Program-made: the position numbers and the translations under genes | Notes under the pieces: model-generated | Database searches by the model: none | What the model was told of the DNA's origin: nothing | Seen by the model: the letters and a program-made list of their open reading frames with translations, nothing else | DNA from: Clostridium sp. | Lineage (GTDB): Bacteria > Bacillota > Clostridia > Clostridiales > Clostridiaceae | Direction: 5' to 3' | Assembly: GCF_022482905.1 (NCBI RefSeq) | Contig: NZ_JAKVOI010000001.1 | Span: 3,503,185 to 3,567,184, forward strand | Length of the DNA stretch: 64,000 bases | In this document: positions 17,556-25,665 of the stretch, one piece after another | Numbering within the stretch: position 1 is the first letter of the stretch | How the letters are laid out: every line of letters begins with the position of its first letter

Positions 17556-18716
17556 ATGAATTTTTTAGGATACAGAAGACCAGATGGAAAGGTTGGAATT
17601 AGAAATCATATTCTAATACTTCCTACCTGTTCCTGCTCCAGTGAAACTGCAAGGGCAATTTCAAATCAGGTTGAAGGTACTACCAGCATAATAAACCAGA
17701 ATGGATGTGCACAGGTTAAAGGTGATCTTAAGATTACTATGGACATACTTTCTGGACTTGCAGCAAATCCAAATGTTTATGGTACCGTACTTGTAGGACT
17801 TGGATGTGAAAACGCACAGCCTAGAGATATGTATGAACTTATAAAGTCAAAGACAAATAAACCGCTTGAAATGGTTATAATACAGGAAGAAGGTGGAACT
17901 CTTGCTACTATAAAAAGAGGTGCGGAATATGCAAGAAGGATGAGAATGGAAGCGTCAATGAAGCAAAGAGAAAAAGTTCCACTGTCAGAACTGATTGTTG
18001 CCACTAACTGTGGAGGTTCAGATCTTACATCAGGACTTGCTTCAAATCCTGTGCTCGGAAATGCAACTGACAGGCTAGTTGATCTGGGTTCAACCTCTAT
18101 ATTATGTGAAACGACAGAGTTTATAGGAGCAGAGCATATTCTTGCAGAAAGGGCAGCTACTTCTAAAGTAAAGGACAGGATATACGAAATTATAAAAAGA
18201 TATGAGGAGCATTTAAAAAATGTTGGAGAAAATCTTAGAAATGGGAACCCCTCACCTGGAAACAAGGCTGGAGGAATAACTACCCTTGAAGAAAAGTCAC
18301 TTGGATGTATACACAAGGGTGGACATAGACCTATTGAGGAAGTTACAGACTATGGTGTCGGTCCAAGCAAAAAAGGACTTGTCATAATGGATACCCCAGG
18401 ATATGATATAGCTTCTGTAACAGGGCTTGTTGCAGGAGGTGCACAAATAGTTGTGTTTACTACAGGGAGGGGAACTCCGACAGGAAATGGACTTGTACCT
18501 GTTCTTAAAATGACAGCAAACAAGATAACGTTCAATAAGATGAGAGAAAATATAGATTTTGATGCAAGTCCTATAATTAAAGGGACAAAATCCATAGAAG
18601 AAATGGGAAAAGAACTGTTAAATGAGATAGTAGCTGTTGCAAATGGAAAGGTTGTAAAGGCTGAAGCCTTTGGTTTCAATGACATTGCAATAAGTAGACT
18701 GTGCAATTATGTATAA
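17556..18716 (+). CDS. UxaA-type dehydratase, large subunit, copy 2
   Basis: 386-residue large subunit with the same signatures as copy 1 (GYRRPDGKVGIRNHILILP, NQNGCAQV, ATNCGGSDLTSGLASNPVLG, FTTGRGTPTGNGLVP). Residues next to the conserved ones differ: HQHGC is NQNGC here and DACSG is DLTSG. Those are near the expected active-site Cys motifs, so the two enzymes may act on different sugar acids or on successive intermediates. Followed by the FAH-type hydrolase after 26 bp. Confidence 0.84.
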   Translation: MNFLGYRRPDGKVGIRNHILILPTCSCSSETARAISNQVEGTTSIINQNGCAQVKGDLKITMDILSGLAANPNVYGTVLVGLGCENAQPRDMYELIKSKTNKPLEMVIIQEEGGTLATIKRGAEYARRMRMEASMKQREKVPLSELIVATNCGGSDLTSGLASNPVLGNATDRLVDLGSTSILCETTEFIGAEHILAERAATSKVKDRIYEIIKRYEEHLKNVGENLRNGNPSPGNKAGGITTLEEKSLGCIHKGGHRPIEEVTDYGVGPSKKGLVIMDTPGYDIASVTGLVAGGAQIVVFTTGRGTPTGNGLVPVLKMTANKITFNKMRENIDFDASPIIKGTKSIEEMGKELLNEIVAVANGKVVKAEAFGFNDIAISRLCNYV

Positions 18717-18742
18717 ACTTATTATAACAAGGGGATGATTAT

Positions 18743-19639
18743 ATGAAATTTGTAACTTTTAGTTTCAACAACCAGCAAAAACTTGGTATGTATGATTTGA
18801 ATATGAAAAGTGTAGTTGATATTGGCAATCTGAAGAACCTTGAAGGACATTATGATAGCATGGTTGAGCTTATCAAAAAACTTAGGGAGGATGATATAGC
18901 AAGACTTCAAAAAATATGTAGAGAACCAGAAAATTATAAGCAGTATCATCTGTCAGATATCAAGCTGTGTACTCCTATAGAAAAATTTGACAATGATATA
19001 ATATGCCTTGGACTTAATTATAAGGAACATGTAGAAGAAACTTCTAGAAGTTTCAAAGATAGTTCTATAAAAGTTCCTGAAGCTCCTGTGTATTTTTCGA
19101 AAAGGGCAAATAAACCTATAGGTCCGGATGATTTTATAGACAGCCACCCGGATGTTACTGGTCAATTGGATTATGAGGTTGAATTGGCTGTTATAATAGG
19201 TAAAGAAGGATCAAATATACCTAAAGATAAGGTGGAAGAGTATATATTTGGCTATACAATTATGAATGATGTCAGTGCAAGAGATATACAGCAGAAGCAT
19301 GTTCAATGGTACATGGGAAAGAGCTTGGACACGTTTACTGCATTTGGACCATGTGTAGTTTATAAGGATGAAATAAAGTTTCCCGTAGAATTGAATCTTT
19401 GTAGCAGAATAAATGGTGAACTCAGACAGAATTCAAATACGAAAAATTTCATATTTGACATTTCAGCTATAATTCATGAACTTTCTTCAGGTATGACACT
19501 GAGAGCTGGGGATGTTATAGCTACAGGAACTCCATCGGGAGTCGGGATGGGATTCAACCCTCCTAGATTCTTGAAAAAAGGTGATACTGTAGAGTGTGAG
19601 ATTGAGAACATAGGTGTTCTCAGAAACAGGGTTGTTTAA
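18743..19639 (+). CDS. Fumarylacetoacetate hydrolase family protein
   Basis: 298-residue FAH-superfamily enzyme. The core begins ICLGLNYKEHVEET; the acidic metal ligands are in QLDYEVELAVIIG, and NDVSARDIQ and GDVIATGTPSGVGMGF are family motifs. Members cleave 2,4-diketo acids, hydrate or decarboxylate 2-keto acids. In sugar-acid routes an FAH enzyme cleaves 2,4-diketo-3-deoxy acids to pyruvate and a hydroxy acid, which fits this island, but no 2-keto-3-deoxy acid dehydrogenase is obvious beside it. About 70 residues of N-terminal domain precede the core. Confidence 0.85.
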   Translation: MKFVTFSFNNQQKLGMYDLNMKSVVDIGNLKNLEGHYDSMVELIKKLREDDIARLQKICREPENYKQYHLSDIKLCTPIEKFDNDIICLGLNYKEHVEETSRSFKDSSIKVPEAPVYFSKRANKPIGPDDFIDSHPDVTGQLDYEVELAVIIGKEGSNIPKDKVEEYIFGYTIMNDVSARDIQQKHVQWYMGKSLDTFTAFGPCVVYKDEIKFPVELNLCSRINGELRQNSNTKNFIFDISAIIHELSSGMTLRAGDVIATGTPSGVGMGFNPPRFLKKGDTVECEIENIGVLRNRVV

Positions 19640-19670
19640 TAATAATTAATCTTAATAAAGAGGTGTAATC

Positions 19671-20840
19671 ATGGAAAATTTTACATTCAAAAATGCTACC
19701 GAGATAATTTTTGGCAGAAACACTGAAAATCTTGTAGGCAAAAAAGTACGGGAATATACAGACAAAGTGCTTTTCTGCTATGGTGGAGGCAGTATAAAGA
19801 GATCCGGCCTTTATGAAAGGGTTGTGAATTCTCTCAGGGAAAATGAAATCGAATTTATAGAACTTCCGGGAATAAAACCCAATCCCCGTCTGAGCCTTGT
19901 AAGAGATGGAATAAGGTTGTGCAGGGAAAATGATATAAAATTTGTTCTGGCAGTAGGCGGCGGAAGTGTAGTTGATACTGCAAAGGCCATCTCGGTAGGA
20001 GTTCCATATAAGAGGGATGTGTGGAACTTCTACATTGGAAAGGCAATTGTAAAGGAGTCACTTCCTGTAGGGGTTATAATAACTCTTCCTGCAACGGGAA
20101 GTGAAGCCAGCAACAGCTCGGTCATTACGAATGAGGATGGATGGTTCAAGAAAGGGCTCAATTCCGAATATATAAGGCCGGCTTTTTCAATTATGAATCC
20201 CGAGCTTACATTTACACTGCCGGCCTACCAGACGGCCTGCGGGGCTGCCGACATCATGGCTCACGTAATGGAGAGATATTTTACAAATGTGAAACATGTG
20301 GATTTTACGGACAGGCTTTGTGAAGCAGCGCTCAGGACGGTGATAAACAATGCGGAAATTGTACTGAAGGAACCGGAGAATTATGATGCAAGGGCGGAGA
20401 TAATGTGGACCGGGACCATTGCACACAATGATCTTTTAAGTACTGGGAGAATAGGGGACTGGGGCTCCCACAAGATAGAGCATGAGCTTAGCGGATTATA
20501 TGATATTTCCCATGGAGCAGGACTTTCAATCATATTTCCAGCATGGATGAAATATGTCTACAAACAAGACCTAAACAGATTCGTGCAGTTTGCAGTCAGA
20601 GTGTGGGATGTGGATCTGGCCTATGATTCCTATGATAAAATTGCGCTTGAGGGCATAAACAGGATGACAAAGTTTTTCAGTAAAATGGGACTTCCAGTTA
20701 CATTGAAGGAGGCAAAAATTGGATATGACAGGTTTGAAGAAATGGCAGATAAATGTACTGTTGAAGACAACATTACTGTAGGACAGTTTGTTAAATTGAA
20801 GAAGCAGGACGTCATGAACATACTTGAACTTGCAGAATGA
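19671..20840 (+). CDS. Iron-containing alcohol dehydrogenase (BdhA/YqhD type)
   Basis: 389-residue group III alcohol dehydrogenase. The NAD(P) motif AVGGGSVVDTAKAIS and the metal ligands are visible: Asp and His in ADIMAHVMERYF, His in WGSHKIEHELSG and His in ISHGAGLSIIFP. It resembles clostridial NADH-dependent butanol dehydrogenases. In this operon it may reduce the aldehyde released by the aldolase (glyceraldehyde or lactaldehyde). It follows the FAH gene by 31 bp and is closed by a terminator at 20866, so it is the last gene of the island. Confidence 0.88.
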   Translation: MENFTFKNATEIIFGRNTENLVGKKVREYTDKVLFCYGGGSIKRSGLYERVVNSLRENEIEFIELPGIKPNPRLSLVRDGIRLCRENDIKFVLAVGGGSVVDTAKAISVGVPYKRDVWNFYIGKAIVKESLPVGVIITLPATGSEASNSSVITNEDGWFKKGLNSEYIRPAFSIMNPELTFTLPAYQTACGAADIMAHVMERYFTNVKHVDFTDRLCEAALRTVINNAEIVLKEPENYDARAEIMWTGTIAHNDLLSTGRIGDWGSHKIEHELSGLYDISHGAGLSIIFPAWMKYVYKQDLNRFVQFAVRVWDVDLAYDSYDKIALEGINRMTKFFSKMGLPVTLKEAKIGYDRFEEMADKCTVEDNITVGQFVKLKKQDVMNILELAE

Positions 20841-20865
20841 ATTTGCAGCAGGGACTTGTCTTAAG

Positions 20866-20910
20866 AGAGAACCTTCTCAAAACATGTATTTTGGGAGGGT
20901 TTCTTTTTTT
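20866..20910 (+). terminator. Terminator after the sugar-acid island
   Basis: AGAGAACCTTCTCAAAA pairs, with G-T pairs and a few mismatches, with TTTTGGGAGGGTTTCT, followed by a 7-T run. Confidence 0.8.
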
Positions 20911-20972
20911 GAAAAAGTTTCTTCCTATATTGTCCCAAAGTGCATATATGTTATGTGAAAGGAGATGATAGT

Positions 20973-21194
20973 ATGGCTGCTCAATCAACAAAACTGCAGA
21001 CCTCGCTTGTAATCAAATATCAGGATGGGGTGGACGAAGATGGGAAGGACGTAGTTAAGTCACAGAAATTTTCCAAAGTAAAGGTTATGGCTACAGATGA
21101 CGAAATCTACAATACCTCAATGGAAATAGGAAAACTCATTGGTAAAACTCTGGACGAGATAATAAAAATAGACCAGAACAACATAACTGGTTAA
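20973..21194 (+). CDS. DUF1659 family small protein
   Basis: 73-residue protein (MAAQSTKLQTSLVIKYQDG...), matching DUF1659; function unknown. I chose ATG 20973 behind AAAGGAG; an upstream in-frame ATG at 20940 lacks a ribosome site. It is paired, 16 bp apart, with a DUF2922 gene, an arrangement common in clostridia and bacilli. Confidence 0.8.
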   Translation: MAAQSTKLQTSLVIKYQDGVDEDGKDVVKSQKFSKVKVMATDDEIYNTSMEIGKLIGKTLDEIIKIDQNNITG

Positions 21195-21210
21195 AAAGGG
21201 GGATATTTAG

Positions 21211-21429
21211 ATGGAAAGGTCACTTGTAATGAATTTCTTGAATGAAGGTGGACAGAAAACTTCTCTGAGGGTCTCAAATGTGAAGGAGGCCCTCACTGAA
21301 GCCGAGGTCAAGACTGCCATGGAGGCTGTAGTTGAAAACAATATATTTGAGTACAAGGGTGGAGATCTGAAGACCATAGATTCGGCGCATATTCTGGAAA
21401 ATGAGACAGTTGAACTGAATGTGAAGTAG
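21211..21429 (+). CDS. DUF2922 family small protein
   Basis: 72-residue protein matching DUF2922 (LVMNFLNEGGQKTSLRVSNV, LTEAEVKTAMEAVVENNIF). Function unknown. It is co-transcribed with the DUF1659 gene and followed by a 14-bp terminator stem. Confidence 0.8.
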   Translation: MERSLVMNFLNEGGQKTSLRVSNVKEALTEAEVKTAMEAVVENNIFEYKGGDLKTIDSAHILENETVELNVK

Positions 21430-21454
21430 CAGCTCCGTCTAGTGAAAGTTATCC

Positions 21455-21488
21455 AAATGCCCATTTGCCTTTTTGCAGATGGGCATTT
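21455..21488 (+). terminator. Terminator after DUF2922 gene
   Basis: AAATGCCCATTTGC and GCAGATGGGCATTT pair over 14 positions with one G-T; T-rich sequence follows. Confidence 0.85.
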
Positions 21489-21515
21489 ATAATACATATA
21501 TATGGGAGGTAGTGT

Positions 21516-22796
21516 ATGAATAGAAAAAAGATGATTTTGAATATCGTACTTGGTGCTGCAATTGTATCTTCTTCGGTTGCTGCGGTACCCCAAAAGGCAT
21601 TTGCAGCAATTTCAAGATTCGGAGGAGCGGACAGGTATGAGACATCCGTTGAAGTTTCAAAAGGTGGATGGAAAAATGGTGCCGATCATGTAATACTTGC
21701 AGGTGGGGAAGGTTATGCGGATGCTCTCTGTGCCGCACCACTTGCGAAAAAATATGATGCCCCGATATTTCTTACAGATGGCAAAGTCCTTAATGAAAAA
21801 GTAAAGGCTCGCATATCCGAGTTGGGTGCCAGTCATGTAACAATTATAGGGGGAAGTGGGTCGGTTTCAGATTCTATACAGGAAGAACTGGAGTCCATGA
21901 ATATTGAGGTTGATCGTATATGGGGATCGAATAGATATGAAACTTCAGTTGCAGTAGCAAAAAAGCTTGAGAACTCAGGCAGCGTAGTTTTAACTTCAGG
22001 ATTGGGTTATGCGGATGCCCTTTCAATAGCACCTTTGGCTGCAAGTCAGGGAATGCCAATACTTCTTACAGCTAGGGATTCTGTTCCGGAAAATGTTAAA
22101 AATTATATAGATGATATAAAAGATGGTATAACAAATACCTATGTTGTAGGGGGAAACGGGATTATAACGGATGCTTCTGTTGCTTCACTGCCTAAAGAGA
22201 CGAGAATAGGTGGAAGTGACAGGTATGAAACAAATGTGGATGTTATGGATTACTTCAAGGGAAGAATTGATTTCAGTGATATATATGTAGTCAAGGGAAA
22301 TGGACCTAATGGTGACGAATTCGCAGATGCTCTCTCGGCTTCTTCACTTGCTGCAAAAACATCTTCGCCAGTTGTGCTTACAGACAATATTCTGCCAAAG
22401 TGCACGGAAGACTTTATCAAAGAGGATGTAGATGATAATAAAAATGTCATTGCAATAGGTGGACAGGGTGCTGTCCCTGATGATCTTCTAAGTTATGTAC
22501 AGTTTGTATCAAAAATTGATGAATTTAGATCAATACCGGGCGAACTAAAATCCATAGCTGATTCTGTGGAAAATGAGGATGAGAAAAATGTACTTCTGCA
22601 TTTGTCCTCAATTATAGAAAAAGCAGTAAACTCCGGTGACTTTGGGACTGATTTTGAAACTGATATGGCTGATGCTGAAGAACTTCTCGGAAATCTAACC
22701 GACAGTGAACAGGTGGATCTATATAATAGAATCTCAGCCGATAAAGAACTGATGCAGAAGCTTCAGGATTTGAACAGCAGCGGTTTCAGCGAATAA
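21516..22796 (+). CDS. Cell wall-binding repeat 2 (CWB2) surface protein
   Basis: 426-residue secreted protein. Residues 1-31 form a signal peptide (basic start, hydrophobic core, cut near KAFAA). Three CWB2 repeats follow, each opening with R-x-x-G-x-x-R-Y-E-T (RFGGADRYETSV, IWGSNRYETSV, RIGGSDRYETNV) and each with a YADALS or FADALS motif. The remaining C-terminal 90 residues are acidic and helical. CWB2 repeats attach proteins to anionic wall polymers. No catalytic domain is visible, so its role is probably structural. Confidence 0.9.
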   Translation: MNRKKMILNIVLGAAIVSSSVAAVPQKAFAAISRFGGADRYETSVEVSKGGWKNGADHVILAGGEGYADALCAAPLAKKYDAPIFLTDGKVLNEKVKARISELGASHVTIIGGSGSVSDSIQEELESMNIEVDRIWGSNRYETSVAVAKKLENSGSVVLTSGLGYADALSIAPLAASQGMPILLTARDSVPENVKNYIDDIKDGITNTYVVGGNGIITDASVASLPKETRIGGSDRYETNVDVMDYFKGRIDFSDIYVVKGNGPNGDEFADALSASSLAAKTSSPVVLTDNILPKCTEDFIKEDVDDNKNVIAIGGQGAVPDDLLSYVQFVSKIDEFRSIPGELKSIADSVENEDEKNVLLHLSSIIEKAVNSGDFGTDFETDMADAEELLGNLTDSEQVDLYNRISADKELMQKLQDLNSSGFSE

Positions 22797-22833
22797 ATAA
22801 TGAAATAAAATTATTGGAATCTAGGAGCTGAAT

Positions 22834-23730
22834 ATGAAAAAAACCAAATTGCGAACAGGGAAAATAGTATTATTAATAGTTGTTTTGATTATAGCAGCGG
22901 CAGTATTTTTTTCACTTATATTCTGGAATTCTTCTTATGATGTCAAGAAATATAAGGTTTCATCGGAAGTATTTGCTAAAATAATCAAAATACAAAAAGA
23001 TGGTGGAACCATAAAGTTTAATTCAGAAGAAGTAAATGAACTCATATCTTCATTTGAGGGAAATCAGAAAACTTCTGGAGGTATTACGGTCAGGGGTGTA
23101 AATGCAGATATTACGGATAATACACTGAAATTCTACATACCGGTAACTTACAGAAAGTTCAATTTTCTCATGACCTCTGAAGGTAGAGTGTATTTGAAAA
23201 ATCAAAGAATAATATATGATCCCTCATATTTTAAGGTTGGGAAGGTAAATATACCTGAGAAGTATGTGCTTGGAAGGCTTTCAGAAAAGTTGAATGGCAA
23301 ATTGAAAGTCGAGGGAAATGTCATAAGCATGCCTTCCAACATGATTCCAGTAAAGGTGGAAAGTATCGGAGTTCAGAATAAAATGCTTTTCATAAATGCA
23401 GCCAAAGGTGATATGAGTATTGAACAGAAGTTGAAATGGTTCAGAAATACGCTCAAGGATACGCTAAATTCTTCTGAAAATACAGGGCAGGATCAGGCGG
23501 GTTCTACTGGGAACGCTGGTACCAAGTCGGCAAGTACGGCATCAGAAAATGAGAAGAAAGTTATATCAGAGATAATATCTGCTATAAACAGTCATGATGA
23601 GACTATGCTTGTTTCTGCACAGGCTGACTATGAGAGGCTTTCACCTGAAGGTAAAAAACGCGTAAAAGCTGCTGTAACGTCGAGTCTTGATGAAGATACA
23701 CTGAAAGAAATTCAGGAAAAGCTCAATTGA
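22834..23730 (+). CDS. Membrane-anchored protein, DUF2140/YpmS-like
   Basis: 298-residue protein with one N-terminal membrane helix (IVLLIVVLIIAAAVFFSLIF) and a large outer domain. The middle (FNSEEVNELISSFEGN, ITDNTLKFYIPVTYRKF, IPEKYVLGRL, GKLKVEGNVISMPSNMIPVKV) resembles YpmS. A Ser/Thr/Gly/Ala linker near residue 215-240 joins a helical C-terminal segment (EKKVISEIISAINSHDE). The function of YpmS-like proteins is unclear. Assignment rests on pattern only. Confidence 0.6.
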   Translation: MKKTKLRTGKIVLLIVVLIIAAAVFFSLIFWNSSYDVKKYKVSSEVFAKIIKIQKDGGTIKFNSEEVNELISSFEGNQKTSGGITVRGVNADITDNTLKFYIPVTYRKFNFLMTSEGRVYLKNQRIIYDPSYFKVGKVNIPEKYVLGRLSEKLNGKLKVEGNVISMPSNMIPVKVESIGVQNKMLFINAAKGDMSIEQKLKWFRNTLKDTLNSSENTGQDQAGSTGNAGTKSASTASENEKKVISEIISAINSHDETMLVSAQADYERLSPEGKKRVKAAVTSSLDEDTLKEIQEKLN

Positions 23731-23801
23731 GCAAATTATGAAGCTGGCTCGACTTTAGTTGTATGGAAGCCAAATAGACAGAGTGAAGTTTGGGGGAAAA
23801 A

Positions 23802-24512
23802 ATGCTTGGAACAATAGTTAATTCATTGACCATAATAGGAGGATGCCTGATAGGTCTTGTTGTAAAGGAAAGATTGACAGAAAAAATCAGTAAAACTATA
23901 ATGAGCGGATTGGGTTTATGTGTATTATACATAGGTATATCCGGGGTACTTAAAGGTCAGGATACTTTGCAGATAATAATCTGTATGGCAGTAGGTGCAT
24001 TTATAGGTGAGATAATTGATATTGATATGAGTTTAAATAATCTGGGTAAATTCATAGAAAAGAAAATAAATAATACAGGAAAAAGTAACTCAGGTGAAAG
24101 AATTCCCATATCGGAGGGTTTTGTAACAGCGAGTCTGTTATTCTGTGTTGGGGCAATGGCGGTAGTTGGGTCACTGCAGAGCGGACTGCAGGGGAACAAC
24201 AGTACATTATTTGCAAAATCCATATTAGATGGAGTATCTTCAATAATATTTGCTTCGTCTTTAGGAATAGGAGTAATACTTTCTTCAATAGCAGTGTTTA
24301 TATACCAGGGAAGTATAACACTACTTGCAGGAGGACTTTCAACAGTACTTACTTCAGAAGTGATTTCAAATATGTCAGCAGTCGGAAGCCTTTTAATTCT
24401 GGGACTTGGACTTAATATGCTGGGAGTAACTAGAATAAAGGTCGCAAATTTGCTTCCTGCCATATTTTTACCGATTATATATGGAACTTTAAAAACTATC
24501 CTGGGAAATTGA
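23802..24512 (+). CDS. DUF554 family membrane protein
   Basis: 236-residue protein with six to seven membrane helices, matching DUF554 (MLGTIVNSLTIIGGCLIGL at the start; FVTASLLFCVGAMAVVGSLQ; DGVSSIIFASSLGIGVILSS). Possibly a transporter; substrate unknown. The ATG at 23802 follows GGGGG; TTG 23790 is not needed. Confidence 0.82.
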   Translation: MLGTIVNSLTIIGGCLIGLVVKERLTEKISKTIMSGLGLCVLYIGISGVLKGQDTLQIIICMAVGAFIGEIIDIDMSLNNLGKFIEKKINNTGKSNSGERIPISEGFVTASLLFCVGAMAVVGSLQSGLQGNNSTLFAKSILDGVSSIIFASSLGIGVILSSIAVFIYQGSITLLAGGLSTVLTSEVISNMSAVGSLLILGLGLNMLGVTRIKVANLLPAIFLPIIYGTLKTILGN

Positions 24513-24556
24513 TTATATTAGATTTATAAAAACTGTTTTAAATTGCAAGTGTACCA

Positions 24557-24632
24557 AAATAGCCGCGTGTTTTGTTACTCCTGAGTATTGATATCAAATC
24601 AGTTCAAAGGAAACTAAAACATGCGGTTATTT
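24557..24632. repeat. Imperfect inverted repeat
   Basis: AAATAGCCGCGTGTTTTGT at 24557-24575 pairs with ACTAAAACATGCGGTTATTT at 24613-24632 over about 18 positions with a few G-T pairs. It lies between the DUF554 gene and the HxlR remnant. No T run follows, so I do not call it a terminator; it may be a trace of an inserted element. Confidence 0.4.
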
Positions 24633-24666
24633 CTATCTGCACCTATTTTGTGATCTGAGTTTTCTG

Positions 24667-24849
24667 ATGCTCTCAAAAAACTTAAAAGAATTTGAAGAAG
24701 ACTCCCTTGTTATTCGTCATAAATACAATGAAATTCCACCAAAAGTAGAATATGAATTATCAAAGCTTAGTCAAAGACTTATAATTGTTTTAAAGGCTTT
24801 GGATAAATGGGGGAGCGAAGTTTATAAATATAAAAAAACATCCATATAA
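24667..24849 (+). pseudogene. HxlR-family regulator, C-terminal remnant
   Basis: The 60 codons here read MLSKNLKEFEEDSLVIR, then HKYNEIPPKVEYELSKLSQR and a WGSEV end. This matches the winged-helix wing and last helix of HxlR/YodB regulators (typical text LRELEEDGLV...PPKVEYSLT...WG). The N-terminal helices that should precede are missing and upstream frames do not supply them, and no ribosome site is present. It is best read as a decayed gene. Confidence 0.6.
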
Positions 24850-24975
24850 CATACAACTACCGTTGATTATATAATAAAATATAATTGCTTCGGGATAATT
24901 TATCATTCAACTGCGAATGAGCACAGTCTGCAAAGAAATAATTTTAACTCCAGCGTGGGAGAATTGTTCTAGGAC

Positions 24976-25080
24976 TTATTTTTTCTTCTTTTTAATGGAC
25001 ATATTACTACAACAAAGGGCTATTGCAATGCAAATAATTAAAGCTATAATACTTCCAGTTGACCATCCACCGAAATTCAT
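24976..25080 (-). CDS. 34-residue membrane peptide
   Basis: A short leftward reading frame with ATG at 25080 and a good GGAGG eight bases before it. The product starts MNFGGWSTGS, continues with one hydrophobic helix (IIALIICIAIALCC) and ends SNMSIKKKKK. One helix with a cationic tail is the form of type I toxin peptides and small membrane regulators. It diverges from the T-box operon, its start lying about 105 bp from that promoter. I do not recognise a family. Confidence 0.5.
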   Translation of the reverse strand: MNFGGWSTGSIIALIICIAIALCCSNMSIKKKKK

Positions 25081-25184
25081 CTTCCAGTCCTCCAATTATA
25101 AAATTTTTGTCTACATTAGGTATAGTATCATAGATTCTAACTATAAGTCTATATTGTAGAATTATTTATGTTTACTTTTTTTAC

Positions 25185-25213
25185 TTGACTGTATTGAATT
25201 TATATAGTATTAT
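25185..25213 (+). promoter_or_regulatory. Promoter of the T-box/nitrogenase-like operon
   Basis: TTGACT, 17-bp spacer, TATTAT. Transcription would start near 25220, just before the T-box leader. Confidence 0.65.
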
Positions 25214-25219
25214 TTGAAG

Positions 25220-25545
25220 CATAAGTCTAATATATAATAGACTGTTTAATAATTTAATTGCTATGATGAGAAGAGTAGGCTGCACAATGCTACGAGAGAG
25301 AATTCCCCCTGGGTGTAAGGAAATTTTAGCTAAAATGTAGTCGAATTGCATCTTTGAGCACTGAGTTGAATCCTAGTAGATTTCAGCGTGTACGTACGTT
25401 AGAACGTTGAGGTATGATTGTACCAATAATTAGTTTTTACATATGAACTGTATTTGTGTAATTTATACAGTTTAATATGCGATAAACAGAGTGGAACCGT
25501 GAAAGTGACCTTTTGCCTCTGTATAGAGACGGAAGGTTTTATATA
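25220..25545 (+). promoter_or_regulatory. T-box leader, predicted tRNA-Cys specific
   Basis: Class I T-box riboswitch. Stem I elements: AGTA at 25274-25277, AGAGAG at 25295-25300, and on the 3' side GAA at 25343-25345, then T, the specifier TGC at 25347-25349, then A and the common CTTTGAG. TGC is a cysteine codon. The T-box TGGAACCGTG is at 25492-25501; its discriminator base A (25495) pairs with U73, as tRNA-Cys has. Antiterminator: ACAGAG (25486-25491) with CTCTGT (25517-25522). The competing terminator is 25509-25536 (11 of 12 pairs) plus a T-rich tail. Uncharged tRNA-Cys should therefore turn on the operon at 25666. Confidence 0.88.
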
Positions 25546-25592
25546 TTTTTATATAATTTTGATTATAATTCTTAGTTGACCAGATATACTGG

Positions 25593-25637
25593 AGACTAGG
25601 TAAGCAGAAAGTTGATGCTTGCTTGGTCTTTTTTTGT
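25593..25637 (+). terminator. Second hairpin terminator in the leader
   Basis: AGACTAGGTAAGCA pairs fully (G-T included) with TGCTTGCTTGGTCT, followed by TTTTTTT, after the T-box terminator and only about 30 bases before the first gene. GACCA at 25578-25582, just upstream, could pair with TGGTC of the 3' arm, and CCAG-ATATA-CTGG forms a small hairpin before it. This may be a second attenuator. Confidence 0.7.
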
Positions 25638-25665
25638 ATTTAAATTATGAAGAAAGGGTGATAAA

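Noticed and set aside
24917..25159. A rightward 80-codon frame
   Set aside because: The opposite strand holds a small ORF with a good ribosome site; the rightward frame has none and is low complexity.
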